Program-made: the position numbers and the translations under genes
DNA from: an uncultured Eubacterium sp.
GTDB taxonomy: Bacteria > Bacillota > Clostridia > Lachnospirales > Lachnospiraceae
Reading direction: 5' to 3'
NCBI GenBank assembly: GCA_910589595.1
Contig: CAJUTM010000017.1
Coordinates: 1 to 64,000, forward strand
Length of the DNA stretch: 64,000 nt
The notes under the pieces: model-generated
What the model was told of the DNA's origin: nothing
What the model saw: the letters and a program-made list of their open reading frames with translations, nothing else
Database searches by the model: none
Part shown: positions 32,504 through 40,692 of the stretch, piece after piece
Numbering within the stretch: the first letter of the stretch is position 1
How the letters are laid out: each line of letters opens with the position of its first letter

Positions 32504-33111
32504 TGTGGACGTATGAAAAACATCTGCAATATCCGGTAAATATTACCAAAACAAATGCCCAACTGGCAAAAGTAATATTGACGCAATTTGGTGGCCCCGA
32601 CGGGGAGCTTGCCGCTTCCCATCGTTACCTGTCGCAGCGTTATTCAATGTCAAACCGCAAGGTTGCCGGTGTACTGACGGATATCGGTACGGAAGAAATG
32701 GCGCACTTTGAAATGATTTGTGCCATTGTCCACCAATTGACAAAAGATTTAACGCCGGAACAAATTAAGGAACAGGGTTTTGCCGATTATTATGTAGACC
32801 ACACTCTCGCACTTTGGCCTCAGGCTGCTGCCGGCATTCCGTTTAATGCCTGCGAATTCCAATCCAAGGGCGACCCTATTACCGATTTGACAGAAGACCT
32901 CGCGGCAGAACAGAAAGCCCGCACAACTTATGATAACATTCTTCGTCTTGTTAAAGATCCGGAAGTTTGCGAGCCAATCCGCTTTCTCCGCCAACGGGAG
33001 TTAGTACACTTCCAGCGTTTCGGTGAAGCTCTCCGGCTGATACAAGATGATTTGAACAAGAAGAACTTCTACGCATACAATCCTGAATTTGATAAAAACT
33101 GCTGTAAATAA
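32503..33111 (+). CDS. cotJC: Manganese catalase-type coat protein CotJC
   Basis: A 202-residue di-manganese catalase of the spore coat. Ferritin-like helices carry Glu/His ligands (GELAASHRYLSQRY, DIGTEEMAHFEMICAI, AEQKARTTYDNI, RQRELVHFQRF). The ATG overlaps the cotJB stop (TAATG), which gives tight coupling. Confidence 0.93.
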   Translation: MWTYEKHLQYPVNITKTNAQLAKVILTQFGGPDGELAASHRYLSQRYSMSNRKVAGVLTDIGTEEMAHFEMICAIVHQLTKDLTPEQIKEQGFADYYVDHTLALWPQAAAGIPFNACEFQSKGDPITDLTEDLAAEQKARTTYDNILRLVKDPEVCEPIRFLRQRELVHFQRFGEALRLIQDDLNKKNFYAYNPEFDKNCCK

Positions 33112-33134
33112 AAATTAACTAATCCAATGTTTCC

Positions 33135-33176
33135 AAAGGCGACCGCACTCCTATTGGAGGGCGGCCGCCTTTTGTT
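33135..33176 (-). terminator. Terminator between convergent cotJC and the HxlR gene
   Basis: The arms AAAGGCGACCGC (33135-33146) and GCGGCCGCCTTT (33161-33172) pair with one bulge, with T following on the plus strand. Its right arm overlaps the end of the HxlR gene. Confidence 0.65.
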
Positions 33177-33480
33177 TATATTCCGTTCCCCATTCTACCA
33201 TAGCGTCCAAAATCGGTTTCAGGCTATATCCTGTTTCCGTTAAAGTGTATTCCACCCGCGGCGGCACTTCCGCATATACTTTACGAGTCAGCAGACCACT
33301 ATCTTCCATGGAACGCAAGTTTGCCGTTAAAACCTTTTGAGAAACATTCCCTACTGATTTTTTTAGTTCTCCAAACCGTTTCGTACCGTCTAGCAAATCA
33401 CGAATAATTAAAACTTTCCAACGGTCACTGATAAGCATTAACGTCGCTTCTACCGGACAGGCAGGTAATTTTTTTTCCAT
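33151..33480 (-). CDS. HxlR family transcriptional regulator
   Basis: A 109-residue winged-helix protein of the HxlR type: LPACPVEATLMLISDRWKVLIIRDLLDG at the N-terminus with a conserved Cys, recognition helix VSQKVLTANLRSMEDSGLL and wing PRVEYTLTETGYSL. HxlR proteins often sense aldehydes, thiols or disulfide stress via that Cys. It is divergent from the NAD(P)-binding protein gene and probably controls it through a palindrome between them. Confidence 0.9.
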   Translation of the reverse strand: MEKKLPACPVEATLMLISDRWKVLIIRDLLDGTKRFGELKKSVGNVSQKVLTANLRSMEDSGLLTRKVYAEVPPRVEYTLTETGYSLKPILDAMVEWGTEYKQKAAALQ

Positions 33481-33515
33481 AAAAACCCCCATTTCTTCAC
33501 AATTGTTTCTTTTTG

Positions 33516-33542
33516 GTAACTATGGCACAATAAAGTGCTTAC
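33516..33542. promoter_or_regulatory. Probable HxlR operator
   Basis: A 27-bp imperfect palindrome has outer GTAA/TTAC and inner GCAC/GTGC around AATAAA. It lies in the divergent promoter space between the HxlR gene and the oxidoreductase gene. Confidence 0.55.
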
Positions 33543-33637
33543 TTTACGTTTTTTCCCTACGGATATATTATAATCTCAAGAGCGGGAAAAAGCAAACCGC
33601 AAACAAAATCAAAAACAAAAAACAGGAGGAATGAACT

Positions 33638-34267
33638 ATGAAAATCGCAGTTATTTGTGCAAATGGCAAAGAGGGAAAGTTAATTGTTGAGGAAGCTATC
33701 ACAAAAGGGGCAGACGTCACCGCTGTTGTCCGTGGTGAGAACCAATCAAAGGCAACAAAAGTTATTCAGAAAGATTTGTTTGATTTAACAGTTACCGATT
33801 TGGAGGACTTTGATGTTGTCATTGACGCTTTCGGAGCATGGACGCCGGAAACCCTGCCGCAGCACAGCACTTCTCTAAAACACCTTTGCGACCTTGTTAG
33901 TGGAAAAGAAACAAGGCTTCTCGTTGTCGGCGGCGCAGGCAGCCTGTATGTAAATCCGGAACATACCGTACAGGTAATGGACGGAGCAGATTTTCCGGAA
34001 GTGTTCAAACCGCTTGCTTCCCATATGGGCAAGGCACTTGATGAGCTTCGTACGAGAACAGATGTAAAATGGACGTATATCAGTCCTGCCGGAGATTTTC
34101 AGGCAGACGGGGCTAAAAGTGGAAAATACATCTTAGGCGGTGAAGAATTGACATTGAACGCCAGAGGAGAAAGCGTAATCAGTTATGCCGACTATGCAGT
34201 GGCTATGGTTGATGAAGCATTGAATGGGGACCACATTCAGCAGAGAATTTCCGTTGTAGCGGAATAA
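33638..34267 (+). CDS. NmrA-like NAD(P)-binding protein
   Basis: A 209-residue Rossmann-fold protein with the N-terminal dinucleotide site MKIAVICANGKEGKLIV and a GGAGSLYVNPEHT motif after the fourth strand, as in NmrA-like/SDR atypical proteins. It probably binds NAD(P)H or reduces a small quinone or aldehyde. It is divergently paired with HxlR, a common arrangement for such redox genes. The macrodomain gene follows 51 nt downstream. Confidence 0.8.
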   Translation: MKIAVICANGKEGKLIVEEAITKGADVTAVVRGENQSKATKVIQKDLFDLTVTDLEDFDVVIDAFGAWTPETLPQHSTSLKHLCDLVSGKETRLLVVGGAGSLYVNPEHTVQVMDGADFPEVFKPLASHMGKALDELRTRTDVKWTYISPAGDFQADGAKSGKYILGGEELTLNARGESVISYADYAVAMVDEALNGDHIQQRISVVAE

Positions 34268-34318
34268 GCAGATTAGTAAAGAAATCTGCCCCCAGCAGGC
34301 AATTGAAAGGAGAACCCT

Positions 34319-35092
34319 ATGACACAGACAGAACGACTTCTTTTTTTGATACGCTATCTGATAAACGAAAATAACCAGCTAACATCCATCGATATTCCCG
34401 CGGAGGACATGGCAAGAAAGCGGCTGTTGCGCTCCCTTATGAACATTCGCCCGCCAAAAGCAGTTTCCGGAGAGTTTTTAGAAATACAGAATGAATATCT
34501 GCAGGAAGAGTGTAACCGCAAAGGAGTTATTTCTCCCGACAACCTCTCATCTGCAGAGCAGGGAATTTACTTGTGGCAGGGAGATATTACCCGTCTGACC
34601 GCAGACGCTATCGTAAATGCGGCGAACAGCGCCCTGTTAGGCTGCTTTGTTCCCTGTCACGGCTGTATTGACAATGCGATTCATTCTGCCGCAGGGGTTG
34701 AACTTCGTCTGGAATGTTCCCGTATCATGGAGAAGCAGCGCACAAAAGAGCCTGTGGGAAGAGCCAAAATCACCAAGGCCTTTAATCTCCCCTGCCGATA
34801 TGTTCTTCACACGGTCGGCCCGATAATACACGGCAAAGTCACAAAAAAAGATTGTGCGTTGCTGGCCGACTGTTACCGCTCCTGTCTGGCTCTTGCCACG
34901 TCATATCAGTTAAAAAGTATTGCTTTTTGCTGTATTTCTACGGGAGAGTTTCATTTCCCCAATGAAAAAGCGGCTGAAATAGCAATACAGACGGTGCGGG
35001 ATTTTCAAAAGAATAACCAGAATAGTCCGGAGGTGATTTTCAATGTATTTAAAGACAGCGACTACCAAATCTACAAACAGCTATTGGGATAG
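34319..35092 (+). CDS. Zinc-type macrodomain, protein ADP-ribose hydrolase
   Basis: A 257-residue protein. A helical extension (about residues 1-80) precedes a macrodomain: IYLWQGDITRLTADAIVNAANSALLG-type N-terminal strand, then CFVPCHGCIDNAIHSAAG, whose Cys/His residues are placed like the zinc site of the SirTM-linked macrodomains, and ISTGEFHFP. In the known pathway it removes ADP-ribose added by SirTM. It overlaps the SirTM gene by 50 nt. Upstream is the redox gene. Confidence 0.9.
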   Translation: MTQTERLLFLIRYLINENNQLTSIDIPAEDMARKRLLRSLMNIRPPKAVSGEFLEIQNEYLQEECNRKGVISPDNLSSAEQGIYLWQGDITRLTADAIVNAANSALLGCFVPCHGCIDNAIHSAAGVELRLECSRIMEKQRTKEPVGRAKITKAFNLPCRYVLHTVGPIIHGKVTKKDCALLADCYRSCLALATSYQLKSIAFCCISTGEFHFPNEKAAEIAIQTVRDFQKNNQNSPEVIFNVFKDSDYQIYKQLLG

Positions 35093-35954
35093 CAGGAAGA
35101 CAGGGCATTCCCTGAAACAGGCAGCGGCGATGATGAAACGTGCCGACGCCGTTGTAATCGGCGCGGGCGCAGGGTTGTCTGCTTCTGCCGGATTTACTTA
35201 TTCCGGAAAACGCTTTCACGATAACTTTGCAGATTTTATCGAGGCATACGGATTTGAAGATATGTATTCGGCAGGTTTCTATCCATTCGCAACATTAGAA
35301 GAATATTGGGCATATTGGAGCCGTTACATTTATATAAACCGTTATCAGAATGCGCCTAAATCCGTCTACGGCGATTTGTACAATCTGGTACGCGACAAAG
35401 ACTATTTTGTTTTGACAACCAATGTTGACCACTGTTTTCAAAAGGCGAGGTTCGATAAACAGCGGCTGTTTTATACACAGGGTGATTACGGGTTATGGCA
35501 GTGCTCAAAACCGTGTCACGACAAGACTTATGATAACGAAGCTACTGTGAAAAGAATGGTTGCCGAACAGAAAAATATGCGCATTCCGTCTGAACTGATT
35601 CCGCACTGTCCTGTCTGCGGCGCACCAATGGCAATGAATTTGCGGGCCGACCATACCTTTGTCGAAGACGACGGCTGGCACATGGCAGCCGAACGCTATC
35701 AGGACTTTATACGCCGCCACAAAAACTCGAAAATTTTATATCTGGAACTTGGTGTTGGCAGTAACACTCCGGCCATTATAAAATACCCGTTCTGGCAGAT
35801 GACGGCGGAAAACCCAAATGCCACTTATATCTGTATCAATTATGAGGAAGCGATATGCCCACAGGAAATTAAAAAACAGGCGATATGTATAGACGGGGAT
35901 ATCGGGACTGTTTTAAAGCAGTATTTCATATGTGTAGTACAAAAAAATGTGTAA
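35043..35954 (+). CDS. SirTM-type sirtuin, protein ADP-ribosyltransferase
   Basis: A 303-residue class M sirtuin. The NAD site GAGAGLSASAGF, the central TTNVDHCF and the zinc-binding Cys pair HCPVCGAPM are visible, with GVGSNTPAIIKYPFW near the end. SirTM enzymes attach ADP-ribose to lipoylated GcvH-L in known operons, and the partner macrodomain removes it. GGAGG lies 9 nt before this ATG, inside the macrodomain gene. No GcvH-like or lipoate ligase gene is next to it here. Confidence 0.9.
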   Translation: MYLKTATTKSTNSYWDSRKTGHSLKQAAAMMKRADAVVIGAGAGLSASAGFTYSGKRFHDNFADFIEAYGFEDMYSAGFYPFATLEEYWAYWSRYIYINRYQNAPKSVYGDLYNLVRDKDYFVLTTNVDHCFQKARFDKQRLFYTQGDYGLWQCSKPCHDKTYDNEATVKRMVAEQKNMRIPSELIPHCPVCGAPMAMNLRADHTFVEDDGWHMAAERYQDFIRRHKNSKILYLELGVGSNTPAIIKYPFWQMTAENPNATYICINYEEAICPQEIKKQAICIDGDIGTVLKQYFICVVQKNV

Positions 35955-35979
35955 ATGCACAAAAAATAGGAATACTATC

Positions 35980-36008
35980 TTGAAAAAGCATTATATTTAT
36001 ATTAAAAT
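35980..36008 (+). promoter_or_regulatory. Sigma-A promoter of the AAA_14 gene
   Basis: TTGAAA (35980-35985), a 17-nt spacer and TAAAAT (36003-36008). Confidence 0.65.
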
Positions 36009-36054
36009 ATAATTACTAAAAAGTGTGCGTTACACGAAAACAAGGAGCGAATAA

Positions 36055-37308
36055 ATGGAAATTGAAAGAAACACTTATCTTCAACAACTTATCCTGAGAA
36101 AAGATAATGGTATGATAAAGGTGATTACAGGAATACGAAGATGTGGAAAATCATTTTTACTGTTTAATATATTTAAAAAATACCTGATAAACAACGGTGT
36201 AGACGAAGACCACATCATTGAAATTGCTCTGGACGGTATTGAAAATGAAGAATTAAGAAATCCCAAGACGTGCTATCAGTATATAAAAGCTGCTATGAAA
36301 GATAACGAACACTATTATCTTCTTTTAGATGAAATACAACTTATGCCCCGATTTGAAGAAGTACTAAACAGCCTGCTTCGCATAAGTAATATTGATATCT
36401 ATGTGACCGGAAGCAATTCCCGATTTTTGTCCAGCGACATTGTAACAGAATTTCGGGGCAGAGGGGATGAAATTAGAATTTATCCTCTTTCCTTTTCGGA
36501 ATTCTATTCCGTTTACAATGGAGAATATGAAGATGCGTGGAACGATTACATGATTTATGGAGGACTTCCACAGATTGCCGGATTTCAGACGGAGCGTCAG
36601 AAGACAGAATATTTAAAAAATATTTTCACAAATGTATACCTGAAAGATGTTGTTGAAAGAAACGGTATTCAAAGCGTAGATGAGCTGGGTACACTGGTTG
36701 ATATTCTCGCTTCTGTCATTGGGGCCCAGACAAATCCAACTAAAATTTCCAATACCTTTGCAAGTGAACGACAGATAAGTTATACAAACAAAACAATATC
36801 CAAACATATCGACTATTTGGAGGAAGCATTCCTGATTTCGAAATCCAACCGCTATGATATTAAAGGAAGAAAATATATTGGCGCTAATTTAAAGTACTAT
36901 TTCACTGATATTGGTCTTAGAAATGCAAGATTGAACTTCCGACAGCAGGAACCGACCCATATTATTGAAAATATCGTCTATAACGAATTACTCATTCGCG
37001 GATATAATGTTGATACAGGCCTGATAGACGTATATGGAAAAAATCAAAAGGGAAAACGTGTCCACAAGCAGCTGGAGGTTGACTTTGTCGTTAATCAGGG
37101 AAGCCAGAGATATTATGTTCAGGTAGCTTATGATATGACATCACCCGAAAAGCAGGCGCAGGAATTTCGTTCCTTACGCAATATTCCCGATTCTTTTAAG
37201 AAAATAGTGATTGTAAGCGGGACGGCAAAACCATGGAGAAATGAAGAGGGCTTTGTCATCATGGGAATGAGGTATTTTCTTCTGAAATCGGATAGTTTAG
37301 CGTTTTAA
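36055..37308 (+). CDS. AAA_14/DUF4143 ATPase
   Basis: A 417-residue ATPase. Walker A is in ITGIRRCGKSFLLF and Walker B in YYLLLDEIQLM, followed by VTGSNSRFLSS (sensor). The C-terminal DUF4143 domain carries a nuclease-like fold with LEVDFVVNQGSQRYYVQVAYD, whose D and Q/E resemble the PD-(D/E)xK pattern. The family is common and widely duplicated in gut Firmicutes; its role is unknown, perhaps in DNA processing or defence. It has its own promoter and GGAG before the ATG. Confidence 0.88.
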   Translation: MEIERNTYLQQLILRKDNGMIKVITGIRRCGKSFLLFNIFKKYLINNGVDEDHIIEIALDGIENEELRNPKTCYQYIKAAMKDNEHYYLLLDEIQLMPRFEEVLNSLLRISNIDIYVTGSNSRFLSSDIVTEFRGRGDEIRIYPLSFSEFYSVYNGEYEDAWNDYMIYGGLPQIAGFQTERQKTEYLKNIFTNVYLKDVVERNGIQSVDELGTLVDILASVIGAQTNPTKISNTFASERQISYTNKTISKHIDYLEEAFLISKSNRYDIKGRKYIGANLKYYFTDIGLRNARLNFRQQEPTHIIENIVYNELLIRGYNVDTGLIDVYGKNQKGKRVHKQLEVDFVVNQGSQRYYVQVAYDMTSPEKQAQEFRSLRNIPDSFKKIVIVSGTAKPWRNEEGFVIMGMRYFLLKSDSLAF

Positions 37309-37562
37309 TATACCAAAAAACATAAAAATAGTCCACAATCCCCCTCCCTGAAAGCATTCTTACAAAACATCTGATTCTTTTACGAAAAAAAGCTTGCAAA
37401 ATATACAGAATCCCTTATTATGAAAGTATATACTTAGTTCTATTGTGCGCACGGCACAGAGAACTGTTTCAGTGAAATCTCCCGCATCCGTATTCACGGG
37501 AATAAAAACCTTTATCTGCTACACCGCATGCGGGAATTAAATTTTTTAAAAGGAGATGACCA
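37309..37562 (+). other. Intergenic region with a possibly structured leader
   Basis: After an AT-rich stretch, 37441-37540 contains pairing segments: ACTG/CAGT (37463-37473), CCGT/ACGG (37488-37499), and TCCCGCAT (37480-37487) with ATGCGGGA (37528-37535). It does not match the c-di-GMP riboswitch pattern I know. No gene is credible. Confidence 0.45.
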
Positions 37563-38918
37563 ATGGCAATTAAAACGGGTAAATCAGCGCTTGTAAAGGC
37601 AGTTTCGGAATTAAAGGAAGCGGATTATACAAAAGATGCTGATTTGAATGACATTTACCAACGATTACAAGATGGAAGAAAGCAATTTGGGGAGATATTT
37701 GACAAAAATATAAAAGCAGTCATGCAGATAAGTTCTCTGGATTTGACTATGCAGTATCAGACGGAGAAAATCGTTGAAATCTCCCGCAACGTAGCAAATG
37801 CCACCGAGACCATTTTCGGCGCCTCATCCGTTTCCGGACAGGAAAATAACCAACACGAGGAACTGACCAATACGATTGTTGAAGTATCTACGGATACCAA
37901 TGATGTATTTGAAAAAATTCAGACGGGACAAAACGAATTGACGACAATTCGGGAACTTTCCGGACAAACCATTGATGTATCTTTAGGTCTGCAAAAAGAT
38001 ATGGATAAACTGCTCCAAATACTTGACTACATAAGCAATGTCATTGATGAGATTAACGACATTTCCCTGCAGACAAATCTTCTGGCTTTGAACGCTTCTA
38101 TTGAGGCAGCAAGAGCTGGAAAAGCCGGTGAGGGTTTTGCAGTTGTAGCAGAAGAAATCCGCATGTTAGCCGGACAGACCCAGAAACTGACAAGCGACAT
38201 GGAAGAATTTGTGGGAACTATTAAAGAAGCCTCTGAAAAAAGTGTCCATAGCGCTTCCGAAACCGTTGATTCCTTAGAATCAATGTCTGGAAAAATAAAC
38301 CATGTCTGGGACATCAATCAGGAGAGCCAGCAACGTGTTTCTAAAATAAACGATTCCATTCGTTCCATTGCTTCCGTAAGTGAGGATATCAGTCATTCCA
38401 TGAAAGAAATGGAAAACCAGTTGCGAAACAGCACCAATTTTATGAATCAGGTAAGTTTTGATTTGAAAAAGGCAATTGAGCCGGTTGTTGACATTGAGAA
38501 AACATTAGATGATACCGTTAAGCAGATGGGTAATATGTCGGAAGACGCTTTTTATCACATGGAAAACTCCGCATTTGCCAAGTATGTCCATGATGCGGTT
38601 TCCGCTCACAAAACATGGCTCAGCAATCTGAAGAAAATGGTAGAAACACAAACCGTCACACCTCTTCAGCTCGATTCATCCAAGTGCGGTTTTGGTCACT
38701 TTTACTATTCCATGAAACCGAGAATCCCTACCATTATGCCAATCTGGGATGCACTTGAAATGAAACATAAAAAGTTCCACAAATATGGCGCTTCGGTTAT
38801 TGAAGCCCTTAACAACGGGGCATTTTCAGAAGCCGAACAGCTCTATCGGGAAGTCGCCGAGTACTCAAAAGGACTGATTGCCGATTTGGAAAAGATACAA
38901 AAAGCGGCGAAAAAATAA
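37563..38918 (+). CDS. Soluble chemoreceptor with zinc-binding CZB domain
   Basis: A 451-residue cytoplasmic methyl-accepting chemotaxis protein. It has no membrane segments or obvious sensor domain at the N-terminus. The signalling tip (DEINDISLQTNLLALNASIEAARAG, FAVVAEEIRMLA) lies at about residues 155-215. The C-terminus (about 345-451) is a CZB domain with H in AHKTWL, Cys in SSKCGFGHFYYS and His pairs in KHKKFHKYG, which binds zinc and senses zinc or oxidants such as HOCl. AAGGAG lies upstream of the ATG. Confidence 0.93.
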   Translation: MAIKTGKSALVKAVSELKEADYTKDADLNDIYQRLQDGRKQFGEIFDKNIKAVMQISSLDLTMQYQTEKIVEISRNVANATETIFGASSVSGQENNQHEELTNTIVEVSTDTNDVFEKIQTGQNELTTIRELSGQTIDVSLGLQKDMDKLLQILDYISNVIDEINDISLQTNLLALNASIEAARAGKAGEGFAVVAEEIRMLAGQTQKLTSDMEEFVGTIKEASEKSVHSASETVDSLESMSGKINHVWDINQESQQRVSKINDSIRSIASVSEDISHSMKEMENQLRNSTNFMNQVSFDLKKAIEPVVDIEKTLDDTVKQMGNMSEDAFYHMENSAFAKYVHDAVSAHKTWLSNLKKMVETQTVTPLQLDSSKCGFGHFYYSMKPRIPTIMPIWDALEMKHKKFHKYGASVIEALNNGAFSEAEQLYREVAEYSKGLIADLEKIQKAAKK

Positions 38919-38927
38919 AAGAAACGA

Positions 38928-38963
38928 AGCCGGTCACACTCTCATTATTTCGTGTGACCGGCT
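38928..38963. terminator. Terminator between convergent genes
   Basis: The 12-bp arms AGCCGGTCACAC (38928-38939) and GTGTGACCGGCT (38952-38963) are perfect complements. The T tract is poor. Confidence 0.6.
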
Positions 38964-38977
38964 CTCTGATTCAAACG

Positions 38978-40015
38978 TCAGGCCAAAACGACCGTAAACT
39001 CTTCCCCTATCTTTTTATATTTATGCTTTTCATAATTCATCCAATGCGGCGCCAGCCTCAGTTTTTTGACTTTTTTATCAAAGCCGCCGGTAAAACTCAT
39101 AATTACTTCAAATTTATTCTCTTCTCTCATTTTCCGCACAATACAGTCATCATTCAAAACCCGCTCGCCAAGGTTATCCGTTCCCTGCAGAAAAAGATTG
39201 ATTTCCGTGCTGCTTCTCTCTTTCTTCGGCTCGTATGTCATATAAACTTTACAATCGGTAGACGTACACACGACTTTGTGAAGCGTCAACATATCTCCAG
39301 TAGAAAGTTTCATCGTCGTAGTTGTCAAATCCTTTTTCGTATGGCTATTTGCCTTATCCACATTCACGACCGTCTTAAAATCCCACGAATCGGATATCGC
39401 CGGCGTCGTGCAAATATCCGATACCTGTATTTGCAACTCAACATTTCCTTTTACGTCCATGCCCGTATTCAGAGCCACCTCGCCCACGCTTATCTGTGTA
39501 TGGTCGTCCGCCGTCCAGCTCGTATAACTCGGGGTATCCACAATTTCTTCGCCGTTTATATAAATATGGCTGACGATATTGGCGTATGTCAGCGGAAGTC
39601 CCCAACGCTCATCGGAGTGAACTTTAATACAAAAGGCCACCTTATTGGCGTCTACTAAAACTTCTCCCAGCGTAACGGCCAGACCATTTTTATAAATCGT
39701 CTCCCCTACCTTGCTTACTTCCTCTTCGGCCTGCTTCTTCCTGTCCTTGTCACCGTACACATAACTTTCGGTAATCGGGCCAAACAACCGCTCCATCGTA
39801 GCTTTCACATTATCTTTAAAAATAGTTCCTCCCAGTACGAGAAACAGAAACACAAAACCTGCTGCAACCGCAATCCCCTTTGACTTATGCAGGAACCTGC
39901 TCTTTTTTTCAGACATTGTAATTCGGGACAAAATGGATTCGTTCAACTCCGGTGTCGGATTCTCTTTTGCGCGCAAAGCGTCTCTCAGCAATTCATCCAT
40001 TGGCTGCTTGTTCAT
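38978..40015 (-). CDS. DUF4179 protein, likely anti-sigma partner
   Basis: A 345-residue single-pass membrane protein. A short cytoplasmic N-terminus (ELLRDALRAKENPTPELNESILSRI) and one membrane segment (about residues 48-68) precede an extracellular DUF4179 domain. It overlaps the ECF sigma gene by 23 nt, so the cytoplasmic stretch probably holds the sigma factor until a surface signal acts. Confidence 0.82.
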   Translation of the reverse strand: MNKQPMDELLRDALRAKENPTPELNESILSRITMSEKKSRFLHKSKGIAVAAGFVFLFLVLGGTIFKDNVKATMERLFGPITESYVYGDKDRKKQAEEEVSKVGETIYKNGLAVTLGEVLVDANKVAFCIKVHSDERWGLPLTYANIVSHIYINGEEIVDTPSYTSWTADDHTQISVGEVALNTGMDVKGNVELQIQVSDICTTPAISDSWDFKTVVNVDKANSHTKKDLTTTTMKLSTGDMLTLHKVVCTSTDCKVYMTYEPKKERSSTEINLFLQGTDNLGERVLNDDCIVRKMREENKFEVIMSFTGGFDKKVKKLRLAPHWMNYEKHKYKKIGEEFTVVLA

Positions 40016-40535
40016 CCATATACACCTCCATTCTTTTCCTCACTTGGTTTCTCCCTTTATTGAGCCGGCTTTTTACCGTTCCCACTGGAATATTCAGCGT
40101 TTTGGCAATCTCCTGTACCGATAATTCCGCTGTATAAAACAAATACATCACCATACGGATTTTTTCCGGCAGTTCTTCCACAACCCGCCTGACCCGCTCC
40201 TGCTGCTCTTTGCGCAGCGCCTCCTGTTCCGGCAGATTCTCATATACGGCTATCTTCTCTCTGCCCTTTTCTTCTCTGTATTCTTCCATCGGAATAATTT
40301 TATTCCTTACCGCCTGCTTTCTTTTTTGATTCTGCCAGAGTTTAATTGCAATTCCCAAAATATAACTTTTCGGATTACCATCCATTGATATTTTATGAGA
40401 TAACTCCCACGCCTTAAGAAAGGTATCCTGATAAAGGTCGTCCGCTAACTCTCTGCTCCCTGTCAAATGGAGGCAAAAGCTATAAACTTCTTTTCCGCTC
40501 TCTGAAATTATCTCACAAAATCTCCCCTTGTCCAT
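39993..40535 (-). CDS. ECF sigma factor
   Basis: A 180-residue RNA polymerase sigma-70 family factor. Region 2 (SRELADDLYQDTFLKAWELSHKI) and region 4 (ELPEKIRMVMYLFYTAELSVQEIAKTLNIPVGTVKSRLNKGR) are clear and region 3 is absent. I start it at the ATG at 40533-40535, after AAGGGGGG; longer frames have no ribosome site. It is coupled to the DUF4179 gene. Confidence 0.9.
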   Translation of the reverse strand: MDKGRFCEIISESGKEVYSFCLHLTGSRELADDLYQDTFLKAWELSHKISMDGNPKSYILGIAIKLWQNQKRKQAVRNKIIPMEEYREEKGREKIAVYENLPEQEALRKEQQERVRRVVEELPEKIRMVMYLFYTAELSVQEIAKTLNIPVGTVKSRLNKGRNQVRKRMEVYMDEQAANG

Positions 40536-40662
40536 AGCTTTCACCCCCCTTTTCTGCATGGTATACCTTTCTTTACTTATATATTGTAACGAAATAAAAA
40601 AAGGTTCAAAAAAGATGAAAATCCTGCCACACAAAATGTGCAATGACAAGATTTTCACAAAA

Positions 40663-40690
40663 TGCCCGTTTCAATGCAAACGGGCAAAAG
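40663..40690 (-). terminator. Terminator of purA
   Basis: TGCCCGTTT (40663-40671) pairs with AAACGGGCA (40678-40686). On the minus strand a T-rich stretch follows. It lies directly after the purA stop. Confidence 0.75.
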
Positions 40691-40692
40691 TT

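Noticed and set aside
34319..37308. Anti-phage defence island (sirtuin, macrodomain, AAA ATPase)
   Set aside because: The sirtuin is of the SirTM metabolic-stress type and the AAA_14/DUF4143 gene has its own promoter; no defence partner gene is nearby.
37441..37540. c-di-GMP riboswitch before the chemoreceptor
   Set aside because: The conserved class I core and its joining segments are not present; only generic pairing is seen.
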